From Colletes latitarsis (Eukaryota; Arthropoda; Insecta; Hymenoptera; Colletidae): a DNA stretch of 64,000 bases. The position numbers and the translations under genes are program-made. Where the stretch lies: NCBI RefSeq assembly GCF_051014445.1, contig NW_027488369.1, positions 13,844,001 to 13,908,000 on the forward strand, given 5' to 3'. Below the pieces are notes generated by a model. That model ran no database searches. It saw only the letters and a program-made list of their open reading frames with translations, and had not been told where the DNA came from. This document shows, in pieces, positions 12,681 through 24,795 of this stretch. Numbering within the stretch: position 1 is the first letter of the stretch; each line of letters opens with the position of its first letter.

Positions 12681-13234
12681 TTGCCCTCCCCTGGGTCATA
12701 CTATCGCATTTTTCGAATACTTGTCGTCCAGATCCTGTGTTTTTTCTGGTTTGGATCCCGTAGTAATGTGGTTCCACACCGAAACAGTCAATTAAATCTG
12801 GTTGCGATTAATATTTTAGAGGATAATGCCGGTAATGTCTCGGTTAGGTCTGGTATTTGCCCTCATCTGGCGCGTACTTTCGCATTTTTCGCATTCTTGT
12901 TGGCCAGATCCTGGCCTTTTTCTGGCTTGGACCACGTAGTAATGTGGTACCACACCGAAACAGTCAATTAAACCTGGTTGCGAATAATATTTTAGAGGAT
13001 AACGCTGTTTATGCCTGGGATAGTGCTGGTATTTGCAATCATCTGGCTCATACTTTTGCGTTTTTCTCATAGTTGTTGGCCAGATCCTGGGTTTTTTTCT
13101 GGTTTGGATCCCGTAGTAATGCTGTTCCACAGAGAAACAGTCAATTAAACCTGGTTGCGATTAATATTTTAGCGGATAACGCCGGTTATGTCTGGGTTAG
13201 GTCTGGTATTTGCCCTCATCTGGCTCATACTTTC
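12681..13234. repeat. Reshuffled copies of 6.2-7.0 kb monomers
   Basis: Three adjoining pieces match non-collinear places. About 12,681-12,795 matches 6,867-6,981 (shift 5,814), about 12,772-13,077 matches 6,430-6,735 (shift 6,342), and about 13,076-13,235 matches 6,205-6,364 (shift 6,871). Monomer phase is kept across each junction. Confidence 0.75.
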
Positions 13235-15274
13235 GCGTTTTTCTCATAGTTGTTGGCCAGATCCTGGGTTTTTTCTGGTTTGGATCCCGTAGTAATGTGG
13301 TTCCACACGGAAACAGTCAATTAAACCCGGTTGCGATTACTATTTTAGAGGATAACGGCGGTTATGTCTGTGTTAAGTCTGGTATTTGCCCTCCCCTGGG
13401 TCATACTATCGCATTTTTCGAATACTTGTCGTCCAGATCCTGTGTTTTTTCTGGTTTGGATCCCGTAGTAATGTGGTTCCACACCGACACAGTCAATTAA
13501 ACCTGGTTGCGATTAATATTTTAGGGGATAACGCCGGTTACGTCTCGGTTAGGTCTGGGATTTTCCCTCATCTGGTTCGTACTTTCGCATTTTTCGCATT
13601 CTTGTTGGCCCGATCCTGGGATGTTTCTGGTTTGGATCACGTAGTAATGTGTTACCACACTGAAACAGTCATTAAAAGCATGTTCCGATTCGTATTTTAG
13701 AGGATAACGCTGGTTATGTCAGGGTTAGTTCTGGTATTTGCAATCATCATGCTCATACTTTCGCATTTTTCTCATCCTTGTTTGCCAGACCCTGGCCTTT
13801 CTCTGGTTTGGATCACGTAGTAATGCGGCACCACACCGAAACAGTCAATTAAACCTGGTTGCGATTAATATTTTAGAGGATAACGCCGGTTATGTCTGGG
13901 TTAGGTCTGGTGTTTGCCCTCATCTGGCTCGTACTTTCGCATGTTTCGCATACTTTTTGGCCAGATCCTGGCCTTTTTCTTGTTTGGATCACGTAGTGAT
14001 GTGGTACCACACTGAAACAGTCATCAAAAACATGTTCTGATTCGTGTTTTAGAGGATAACGCTGTTTATGTCAGGCATAGTTCTGGTATTTGCAATCATC
14101 TGGCTCATAATTACGCATTTTTCGGATACTTGCTGGCCAGATCCTGTGCTTTTTCTGTTTTGGATCCCGTAGTAATGAGGTTCCACACCGAAACAGTCAA
14201 TTGAACCTGGTTGCGATTAATATTTTGGAGGATAACGCCGGTTATGTCTCGGTTAGGTCTGGTATTTGCCCTCATCTGGCTCGGACCTTCGCATTTTTCG
14301 CATACTTGTTGGCCAGATCCCGGCCTTCTTCTGGCTTGGTCCACGTAGTAAAGTGGCACCAGACTGAAACAGTCAATTAAACCTGGTTGCGAATAATATT
14401 TTAGAGGATAACGCTAGTTATGTCTGGGATAGTTCTGGTATTTGCAATCATCTGGCTCATACTTTCGCTTTTTCTCATAGTTGTTTGCCAGATCCTGGGT
14501 TTTTTTCTGGTTTGGATCCCGTAGTAATGCGGTACCACACCGAAACAGTCAATTAAATCTGTTTGCGATTAATATTTTAGAGGATAATGCCGGTAATGTC
14601 TCGGTTAGGTCTGGTATATGCCCTCATCTGCCGCGTACTTTCGCATTTTTCGCATTCTTGTTGGCCAGATCCTGGCCTTTTTCTGGCTTGGACCACGTAG
14701 TAATGTGTTACCACACTGAAACAGTCATTAAAAGCATGTTCCGATTCGTATTTTAGAGGATAACGCTGGTTATGTCAGAGTTAGTTCTGGTATTTGCAAT
14801 CATCATGCTCATACTTTCGCATTTTTCTCATCCTTGTTGGCCAGATCCTGGCCTTTCTCTGGTTTGGATCACGTAGTAATGCGGTACCACACCGAAACAG
14901 TCAATTAAACCTGGTTGCGATTAATATTTTACAGGATAACGCCGGTTATGTCTCGGTTTGGTCTGGGATTTGCACTCATCTGGCTCGTACTTTCGCATTT
15001 TTCGCATACTTGTTAGCCAGATCCTGGCCTCTTTCTGGTTTGGATCATCGTAGCAATGCGGTACCACACCGAAACAGTCAATTAAACCTGGATGCGAATA
15101 ATATTTTAGAGGATAACGCTGGTTATGCCTGAGATAGTTCTGGTATTTGCAATCATCTGGCTCATACTTTCGCGTTTTTCTCATAGTTGTTGGCCAGATC
15201 CTGGCCTCTTTCTGGCATGGACCACGTAGTAATGTGGTGCCACACCGAAACAGTCAATTAAACCTGGTTGCGAA
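13235..15274. repeat. Block P, copy 2
   Basis: This copy is collinear with 6,716-8,755. The switch to block Q falls between 15,240 and 15,274, inside sequence shared by both parents (the stretch from CACACCGAAACAG to TTGCGAA). The crossover therefore happened within homologous monomer sequence. Confidence 0.88.
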
Positions 15275-16452
15275 ATATATTTTACAGGATAACGCCGGTT
15301 ATGTCTCGGTTTGGTCTGGGATTTGCACTCATCTGGCTCGTACTTTCGCATTTTTCGCATACTTGTTAGCCAGATCCTGGCCTCTTTCTGGTTTGGATCA
15401 TCGTAGCAATGCGGTACCACACCGAAACAGTCAATTAAACCTGGATGCGAATAATATTTTAGAGGATAACGCTGGTTATGCCTGGGATAGTTCTGGTATT
15501 TGCAATCATCTGGCTCATACTTTCGCGTTTTTCTCATAGTTGTTGGCCAGATCCTGGGTTTTTTCTGGTTTGGATCCCGTAGTAATGCGGTACCACACCG
15601 AAACAGTCAATTAAATCTGTTTGCGATTAATATTTTAGAGGATAATGCCGGTAATGTCTCGGTTAGGTCTGGTATTTGCCCTCATCTGCCGCGTACTTTC
15701 GCATTTTTCGCATTCTTGTTGGCCAGATCCTGGCCTTTTTCTGGCTTGGACCACGTAGTAATGTGGTGCCACACCGAAACAGTCAATTAAACCTGGTTGC
15801 GAATAATATTTTAGAGGATAACGCTGCTTATGCCTGGGATAGTTCTGGTATTTGCAATCATCTGGCTCATACTTTCGCATTTTTCGCATTCTTGTTGGCC
15901 AGATCCTGGCCTTTTTCTGGCTTGGACCACGTAGTGATGTGGTACCACACCGAAACAGTCAATTAAACCTGGTTGCTAATAATATTTTAGAGGATAACGC
16001 TGGTTATGCCTGGGATAGTTCTGGTATTTGCAATCATCTGGCTCATACTTTCGCGTTTTTCTCATAGTTGTTGGCCAGATCCTGGGTTTTTTCTGGTTTG
16101 GATCCCGTAGTAATGTGGTTCCACACGGAAACAGTCAATTAAACCCGGTTGCGATTAATATTTTAGAGGATAACGCCGGTTATGTCTGTGTTAAGTCTGG
16201 TATTTGCCCTCCCCTGGCTCATACTATCGCATTTTTCGAATACTTGTCGGCCAGATCCTGGGTTTTTTCTGGTTTGGATCCCGTAGTAATGTGGTTCCAC
16301 ACCGAAACAGTCAATTAAACCTGGTTGCGATTATTATTTTAGGGGATAATGCCGGTTTTGTCTCGGTTAGTTCTAGTATTTGCATTCATCTGGCTCATAC
16401 TTTCGCATTTTTCGCATTCCTGTTGGCCAGATCCTGGGTTTCCTCTGGTTTG
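15250..16452. repeat. 7-monomer unit (block Q), copy 2
   Basis: It matches 9,083-10,285 and is followed directly by another copy 1,233 bp later. It starts with the GCGAAATATATTTTACAGG monomer at ~15,268 and ends with GGGTTTCCTCTGG near 16,437. Confidence 0.88.
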
Positions 16453-17685
16453 GATCACGTAGTAATGCGGTACCACACCGAAACAGTCAATTAAACCTGG
16501 TTGCGAAATATATTTTACAGGATAACGCCGGTTATGTCTCGGTTTGGTCTGGGATTTGCACTCATCTGGCTCGTACTTTCGCATTTTTCGCATACTTGTT
16601 AGCCAGATCCTGGCCTCTTTCTGGTTTGGATCATCGTAGCAATGCGGTACCACACCGAAACAGTCAATTAAACCTGGATGCGAATAATATTTTAGAGGAT
16701 AACGCTGGTTATGCCTGGGATAGTTCTGGTATTTGCAATCATCTGGCTCATACTTTCGCGTTTTTCTCATAGTTGTTGGCCAGATCCTGGGTTTTTCCTG
16801 GTTTGGATCCCGTAGTAATGCGGTACCACACCGAAACAGTCAATTAAATCTGATTGCGATTAATATTTTAGAGGATAATGCCGGTTATGTCTCGGTTTGG
16901 TCTGGGATTTGCCCTCATCTGCCGCGTACTTTCGCATTTTTCGCATTCTTGTTGGCCAGATCCTGGCCTTTTTCTGGCTTGGACCACGTAGTAATGTGGT
17001 GCCACACCGAAACAGTCAATTAAACCTGGTTGCGAATAATATTTTAGAGGATAACGCTGCTTATGCCTGGGATAGTTCTGGTATTTGCAATCATCTGGCT
17101 CATACTTTCGCATTTTTCGCATTCTTGTTGGCCAGATCCTGGCCTTTTTCTGGCTTGGACCACGTAGTGATGTGGTACCACACCGAAACAGTCAATTAAA
17201 CCTGGTTGCTAATAATATTTTAGAGGATAACGCTGGTTATGCCTGGGATAGTTCTGGTATTTGCAATCATCTGGCTCATACTTTCGCGTTTTTCTCATAG
17301 TTGTTGGCCAGATCCTGGGTTTTTTCTGGTTTGGATCCCGTAGTAATGTGGTTCCACACGGAAACAGTCAATTAAACCCGGTTGCGATTAATATTTTAGA
17401 GGATAACGCCGGTTATGTCTGTGTTAAGTCTGGTATTTGCCCTCCCCTGGCTCATACTATCGCATTTTTCGAATACTTGTCGGCCAGATCCTGGGTTTTT
17501 TCTGGTTTGGATCCCGTAGTAATGTGGTTCCACACCGAAACAGTCAATTAAACCTGGTTGCGATTATTATTTTAGGGGATAATGCCGGTTACGTCTCGGT
17601 TAGTTCTAGTATTTGCAATCATCTGGCTCATACTTTCGCATTTTTCGCATTCCTGTTGGCCAGATCCTGGGTTTCCTCTGGTTTG
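16453..17685. repeat. 7-monomer unit (block Q), copy 3, tandem to copy 2
   Basis: The shift between tandem copies is 1,233 bp. A third start follows at 17,686 and continues to about 17,811, where ATTTTTCGC becomes ATGTTTCGC and the array passes into another block. Copies 2 and 3 differ at a few places, for example GTAATGTCTCGGTTAGG near 15,650 against GTTATGTCTCGGTTTGG near 16,883, so they are slightly older than the 14-monomer duplication. Confidence 0.88.
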
Positions 17686-17811
17686 GATCACGTAGTAATG
17701 CGGTACCACACCGAAACAGTCAATTAAACCTGGTTGCGAAATATATTTTACAGGATAACGCCGGTTATGTCTCGGTTTGGTCTGGGATTTGCACTCATCT
17801 GGCTCGTACTT

Positions 17812-18124
17812 TCGCATGTTTCGCATACTTTTTGGCCAGATCCTGGCCTTTTTCTGGTTTGGATCACGTAGTGATGTGGCACCACACTGAAACAGTCATT
17901 AAAAACATGTTCTGATTCGTACTTTAGAGGATAACGCTGTTTATGTCAGGCATAGTTCTGGTATTTGCAATCATCTGGCTCATAATTTCGCATTTTTCGG
18001 ATACTTGTTGGCCAGATCCTGGCCATTTTCTGGTTTGGATCACGTAGTAATGCGGTACCACACCGAAACAGTCAATTAAACCTGGTTGCGATTAATATTC
18101 TAGAGGATAACGCCGGTTATGTCT
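17812..18124. repeat. Segment related to the 2.66-2.98 kb region
   Basis: The TTCGCATGTTTCGCATAC, CATTAAAAACATG, GGATACTTGTTGG and ATTCTAGAGG variants appear in the same order as at 2,663-2,975 and 5,130-5,442. From about 18,000 the match runs at a shift of 15,150. This is a distant copy of part of the 14-monomer unit. Confidence 0.8.
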
Positions 18125-19415
18125 CGGTTAGGTCTGGGATTTGCCCTCATCTGGATCGTACTTTCGCATTTTTCGCATACTTGTTGGCCAGATCCTGCGT
18201 TTTTTCTGGTTTGGATCCCGCAGTAATGTGGTTCCACAACGAAACAGTCAATTAAACCTGGTTGCGATTAATATTTTAGAGGATAACGCCGGTTATGTCT
18301 CGGTTAGGTCTGGGATTTGCCCTCATCTGGATCGTACTTTCGCATTTTTCGCATACTTGTTAGCCAGATCCAGGCCTCTTTCTGGTTTGGATCATCGTAG
18401 CAATGCGGTACCACACCGAAACAGTCAATTATACCTGGTTGCGATTAATATTTTAGGGGATAATGCCGGTTTTGTCTGGGTTAGGTCTGGTACTTGCCCT
18501 CATCTGGCTCGAACTTTCGCATTTTTCTCATACTTGTTGGCCAGATCCTGGGCTTTATCTGGTTTGGATCACGTAGTAATGTGGTTCCACAACGAAACAG
18601 TCAATTAAACCTGGTTGCGATTAATATTTTAGAGGATAACGCCGGTTATGTCTCGGTTAGGTCTGGGATTTGCCCTCATCTGGATCGTACTTTCGAATTT
18701 TTCGCATACTTGTTAGCCAGATCCTGGCCTCTTTCTGGTTTGGATCACGTAGTAATGAGGTTCCACACCGAAACAGTCAATTAAACTGGTTGCGATCAAT
18801 ATCTTAGAGGATAACGCTGCTTATGCCTGGGATAGTTCTGGTATTTGCAATCATCTGGCTCATACTTTCGCGTTTTTCTCATAGTTGTTGGCCAGATCCT
18901 GGCCATTTTCTGGTTTGGATCCCGCAGTAATGTGGTTCCACAACGAAACAGTCAATTAAACCTGGTTGCGATTAATATTTTAGAGGATAACGCCGGTTAT
19001 GTCTCGGTTAGGTCTGGGATTTGCCCTCATCTGGATCGTACTTTCGCATTTTTCGCATACTTGTTGGCCAGATCCTGCGTTTTTTCTGGTTTGGATCCCG
19101 CAGTAATGTGGTTCCACAACGAAACAGTCAATTAAACCTGGTTGCGATTAATATTTTAGAGGATAACGCCGGTTATGTCTCGGTTAGGTCTGGGATTTGC
19201 CCTCATCTGGATCGTACTTTCGCATTTTTCGCATACTTGTTAGCCAGATCCTGGCCTCTTTCTGGTTTGGATCATCGTAGCAATGCGGTACCACACCGAA
19301 ACAGTCAATTATACCTGGTTGCGATTAATATTTTAGGGGATAATGCCGGTTTTGTCTGGGTTAGGTCTGGTACTTGCCCTCATCTGGCTCGAACTTTCGC
19401 ATTTTTCTCATACTT
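18125..19415. repeat. 5-monomer tandem duplication (880 bp)
   Basis: From ~18,125 to 18,535 every variant recurs 880 bp later, up to ~19,415. Examples are GATCCTGCGTTTTTTC near 18,191 and 19,071, GGATCATCGTAGC near 18,390 and 19,270, CAATTATACC near 18,426 and 19,306, and CTGGCTCGAAC near 18,504 and 19,384. The two copies are separated by diverged monomers that complete the five. The right end switches into block P at CGTCCAGATCCTGTG. Confidence 0.87.
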
Positions 19416-20600
19416 GTCGTCCAGATCCTGTGTTTTTTCTGGTTTGGATCCCGTAGTAATGTGGTTCCACACCGAAACAGTCAATTAAACCTGGTTGCGA
19501 TTAATATTTTAGGGGATAACGCCGGTTACGTCTCGGTTAGGTCTGGGATTTTCCCTCATCTGGTTCGTACTTTCGCATTTTTCGCATTCTTGTTGGCCCG
19601 ATCCTGGGATGTTTCTGGTTTGGATCGCGTAGTAATGTGTTACCACACTGAAACAGTCATTAAAAGCATGTTCCGATTCGTATTTTAGAGGATAACGCTG
19701 GTAATGTCAGGGTTAGTTCTGGTATTTGCAATCATCATGCTCATACTTTCGCATTTTTCTCATCCTTGTTTGCCAGACCCTGGCCTTCCTCTGGTTTGGA
19801 TCACGTAGTAATGCGGCACCACACCGAAACAGTCAATTAAACCTGGTTGCGATTAATATTTTAGAGGATAACGCCGGTTATGTCTGGGTTAGGTCTGGTG
19901 TTTGCCCTCATCTGGCTCGTACTTTCGCATGTTTCGCATACTTTTTGGCCAGATCCTGGCCTTTTTCTTGTTTGGATCACGTAGTGATGTGGTACCACAC
20001 TGAAACAGTCATTAAAAACATGTTCTGATTCGTGTTTTAGAGGATAACGCTGTTTATGTCAGGCATAGTTCTGGTATTTGCAATCATCTGGCTCATAATT
20101 ACGCATTTTTCGGATACTTGCTGGCCAGATCCTGTGCTTTTTCTGTTTTGGATCCCGTAGTAATGAGGTTCCACACCGAAACAGTCAATTGAACCTGGTT
20201 GCGATTAATATTTTGGAGGATAACGCCGGTTATGTCTCGGTTAGGTCTGGTATTTGCCCTCATCTGGCTCAGACCTTCGCATTTTTCGCATACTTGTTGG
20301 CCAGATCCCGGCCTTCTTCTGGCTTGGTCCACGTAGTACAGTGGCACCAGACTGAAACAGTCAATTAAACCTGGTTGCGAATAATATTTTAGAGGATAAC
20401 GCTAGTTATGTCTGGGATAGTTCTGGTATTTGCAATCATCTGGCTCATACTTTCGCTTTTTCTCATAGTTGTTTGCCAGATCCTGGGTTTTTTTCTGGTT
20501 TGGATCCCGTAGTAATGCGGTACCACACCGAAACAGTCAATTAAATCTGTTTGCGATTAATATTTTAGAGGATAATGCCGGTAATGTCTCGGTTAGGTCT
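19416..20600. repeat. Block P, copy 3 (truncated)
   Basis: It is collinear with 13,428-14,612 (shift 5,988) and with 6,909-8,093 (shift 12,507). It ends near 20,600, where the sequence changes to the GGTACTTGCCCTCATCTGG monomer followed by GATCATGGCC. This is the boundary with domain 2. Confidence 0.88.
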
Positions 20601-23600
20601 GGTACTTGCCCTCATCTGGCTCATACTTTCGCATTTTTCGCATACTTGTTGGCCAGATCATGGCCTTTTTCTGGTTTGGATCACGTAGTAATGCGGTACC
20701 ACACCGAAGCAGTCAATTAAACCTGGTTGCGATTAATATTTTAGAGGATAACGCCAGTTATGTCTTGGTTTGGTCTGGGATTTGCCCTCATCTGGCTCGT
20801 ACTTTCGCATTTTGCGCATACTAGTTGGCCAGATCCTGGGTTTTTTCTGGTTTGGATCCCGCAGTAATGTGTTTCCACAACGAAACAGACAATTAAACCT
20901 GGTTGCGATTAATATTTTAGCGGATAACGCCGGTAATGTCTGGGTTAGGTCTGGGATTTTCCCTCATGTGGCTCGTACTTTCGCGTTTTTCGCTTACTTG
21001 ATGGCCTGATCCTAGCCTTTTACTGGTTCGGATCACGCAGTAATGTGGTACCACACTGAAACGGTCAATGGAAGCTGGTTCCGATTAGTATTTTAGAGGA
21101 TAACGCTGGTTATGTCTGGGTTAGTTCTGGGATTTGCCCTCATCTGGATCGTACTTTCGCATTTTTCGCATACTTGTTGGCCACATCCTGGCCTTCTTCA
21201 GGCTTGGACCACGTAGTAAAGAGGTACCACAACGAAACAGTCAATTAAACCTGGTTGAGATTAATATTTTAGAGGATAACGCCGGTTATGTCTCGGGTAG
21301 GTCTGGGATTTGCCCTCATCTGGCTCGTACTTTCGCATTTTGCGCATACTTGTTGGCCCGATCCTGGGATTTTTCTGGTTTGGATCTCGTAGTAATGTGT
21401 TGCCACACTGAAACAGTCATTAAAAGCATGTTCCGATTCGTATTTTAGAGGTTAACGCTGGTTATGTCAGGCATAGTTCTGGTATTTGCAATCATCTGGC
21501 TCATACTTTCGCATTTTTCGCATTCTTGTTGGCCAGATCATGGCCTTTTTCTAGTTTGGATCACGTAGTAATGCGGTACCACACCGAAGCAGCCAATTAA
21601 TCCTGGTTGCGATTAATATTTTAGAGGATAACGCCGGTTATGTCTCGGTTTGGTCTGGGATTTGCCCTCATCTGGCTCGTACTTTCGCATTTTGCGCATA
21701 CTTGTTGGCCAGATCCTGGGTTTTTTCTGGTTTGGATCCCGTAGTAATGTGGTTCCACAACGAAACAGTCAATTAAACCTGGTTGAGATTAATATTTTAG
21801 AGGATAACGCCGGTTATGTCACGGGTAGGTCTGGGATTTGTTCTCATCTGGCTCGTACTTTCGCGTTTTTCGCATACTTGTTGGCCAGATCCTGGCCTTT
21901 TTCTGGCTTGGACCACGTAGTAATGTGGTACCACACCGAAACAGTCAATTAAACCTGGTTGCGAATAATATTTTAGAGGATAACGCCGGTTATGTCTCGG
22001 TTAGGTCTGGGATTTGCCCTCTGGATCGTACTTTCGCATTTTTCTCATACTTCTTGGCCAGATCCTGGGTTTTTTCTGGTTTGGGTCCCGCAGTAATGTG
22101 GTTCCACAACGAAACAGTCAATTAAACCTGGTTGCGATTAATATTTTAGAGGATAACGCCGGTTATGTCTCGGTTAGGTCTGGTATTTGCCCTCATCTGG
22201 CTCGTACTTTCGCATTTTCGCATACTTGTTGGCCACATCCTGGCCTTCTTCTGGCTTGGACCACGTAGTAAAGAGGTACCACACTGAAACAGTCAATTAA
22301 ACCTGGTTCCGATTAATACTTTAGAGGATAACGCCGGGTATGTCTCGGGTAGATCTGGGATTTGTCCTCATCTGGCTCGTACTTTCGCGTTTTTCGCATA
22401 CTTGTAGGCCAGATTCCGGCCTTTTTCTGGTTTGGATCACGTAGTAATGTGGTACCACACTGTAACAGTCAATAAAAGCTGGTTCCGATTAGTATTTTAG
22501 AGGATAACGCAGGTTATGTCTGTGTTAGTTCTGGTATTTGCAATCATCTGGCTCATACTTTCGCGTTTTTCGCATACTTGTTGGCCAGATCCTTTGCCTT
22601 TTTCTGGTTTGGATCACGTAGTAATGTTGTACCACACTGAAACAGGCAATAGAAGCTGGTTCCGATTAGTATTTTAGAGGATAACGCCGGTTATGTCTCT
22701 GTTAGGTCTGGCACTTGACCTCATCTGGCTCATACTTTCGCATTTTTCGCATACTTGTTGGCCAGATCATGGCCTTTTTCTGGTTTGGATCACGTAGTAA
22801 TGCGGTACCACACCGAAGCAGTCAATTAAACCTGGTTGCGATTAATATTTTAGCGGATAACGCCGGTTATGTCTGGGTTAGGTCTGGGATTTTCCCTCAT
22901 GTGGCTCGTACTTTCGCGTTTTTCGCTTACTTGATGGCCTGATCCTAGCCTTTTTCTGGTTCGGATCACGCAGTAATGTGGTACCACACTGAAACGGTCA
23001 ATGGAAGCAGGTTCCGATTAGTATTTTAGAGGATAACGCTGGTTATGTCTGGGTTAGTTCTGGGATTTGCCCTCATCTGGATCGTACTTTCGCATTTTTC
23101 GCATACTTGTTGGCCAGATCCTTTGCCTTTTTCTGGTTTGGATCACGTAGTAATGTTGTACCACACTGAAACAGTCAATAGAAGCTGGTTCCGATTAGTA
23201 TTTTAGAGGATAACGCCGTTTATGTCTCGGTTAGGTCTGGGATTTGTCCTCATCTGGCTCATACTTTCGCGTTTTTCGCACACTTGTTGGCCAGACCCTG
23301 GCCCTTTTCTCGTTTGGAACACGTAGTAATGTGGTACCACACTGAAATAGTCAATAGAGGCTGGTTCCGATAAGTATTTTAGAGGATAACGCTGGTTATA
23401 TCTGGGTTTGTTCTGGTATTTGCAATCATCTGGCTCATACTTTGGCGTTTTTCGCATACTTGTTGACCAGATCCTGGGTTTTTTCTGTTTTGGATCCCGT
23501 AGTAATGAGGTTCCACACCGAAACAGTCAATTAAACTGGTTGCGATTAATATTTTAGAGGATAACGCCGGTTATGTCTCGGGTAGGTCTGGGATTTGTCC

Positions 23601-24795
23601 TCATCTGGCTCGTACTTTCGCGTTTTTCGCATACTTGTTGGCCAGATCCTGGCCTTTTTCTGGTTTGGATCACGTAGTAATGTGGTACCACACTGTAACA
23701 GTCAATAAAAGCTGGTTCCGATTAGTATTTTAGAGGATAACGCAGGTTATGTCTGTGTTAGTTCTGGTATTTGCAATCATCTGGCTCATACTTTCGCGTT
23801 TTTCGCATACTTGTTGGCCAGAGCCTTTGCCTTTTTCTGGTTTGGATCAAGTAGTAATGTTGTACCACACTGAAATAGTCAATAGAGGCTGGTTCCGATT
23901 AGTATTTTAGAGGATAACGCTGGTTATGTCTGGGTTAGTTCTGGGATTTGCCCTCATCTGGATCGTACTTTCGCATTTTTCGCATACTTGTTGGCCACAT
24001 CCTGGCCTTCTTCTGGCTTGGACCACGTAGTAATGTGGTTCCACAACGAAACAGTCAATTAAACCTGGTTGCGATTAATATTTTAGAGGATAACGCCGGT
24101 TATGTCTCGGTTAGGTCTGGTATTTGCACTCATCTGGCTCGTACTTTCGCATTTTCGCATACTTGTTGGCCACATCCTGGCCTTCTTCTGGCTTGGACCA
24201 CGTAGTAAGGAGGTACCACACTGAAACAGTCAAATAAACCTGGTTCCGATTAATACTTTAGAGGATAACGCCGGTTATGTCTCGGGTAGATCTGGGATTT
24301 GTCCTCATCTGGCTCGTACTTTCGCGTTTTTCTCATACTTGTAGGCCAGATTCCGGCCTTTTTCTGGTTTGGATCACGTAGTAATGCGGTACCACACCGA
24401 AGCAGTCAATTAAACCTGGTTGCGATTTATATTTTAGAGGATAACGCCGGTTATGTCTTGGTTTGGTCTGGGATTTGCCCTCATCTGGCTCGTACTTTCG
24501 CATTTTGCGCATACTTGTTGGCCAGATCCTGGGTTTTTTCTGGTTTGGATCCCGCAGTAATGTGGTTCCACAACGAACCAGACAATTAAACCTGGTTGCG
24601 ATTAATATTTTAGCGGATAACGCCGGTTATGTCTGGGTTAGGTCTGGGATTTTCCCTCATGTGGCTCGTACTTTCGCGTTTTTCGCTTACTTGATGGCCT
24701 GATCCTAGCCTTTTTCTGGTTCGGATCACGCAGTAATGTGGTACCACACTGAAACGGTCAATGGAAGCAGGTTCCGATTAGTATTTTAGAGGATA
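20600..24795. repeat. Mosaic start of domain 2
   Basis: Diverse monomers with several small length changes are found here. A 3-base deletion in GCCCTCTGGATCG sits near 22,016, and single-base losses in the T-tract (CGCATTTTCGC) near 22,212 and 24,150. An extra T appears in GATCCTTTGCC near 22,587, 23,120 and 23,822. About 23.28-23.85 kb matches 29.97-30.53 kb (shift 6,688). No gene is visible. Confidence 0.8.

Larger units (their letters stand above)
1..20600. repeat. Domain 1 of the array (first monomer class set)
   Basis: Monomers here are mostly of the types with CACCGAAACAGTCAATTAAA, AATGCGGTACC or AATGTGGTTCC, GCCTGGGATAGTTC and the 177-bp GATCATCGTAGCAATGCGG variant. Classes typical of the rest of the window (GATCATGGCC, GAAGCAGTC, TTTGGAACACG, CTCGGGTAGG) were not seen here except for a short related stretch near 12.6 kb. 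Within the domain, multi-monomer blocks are repeated with very high similarity. Confidence 0.85.
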
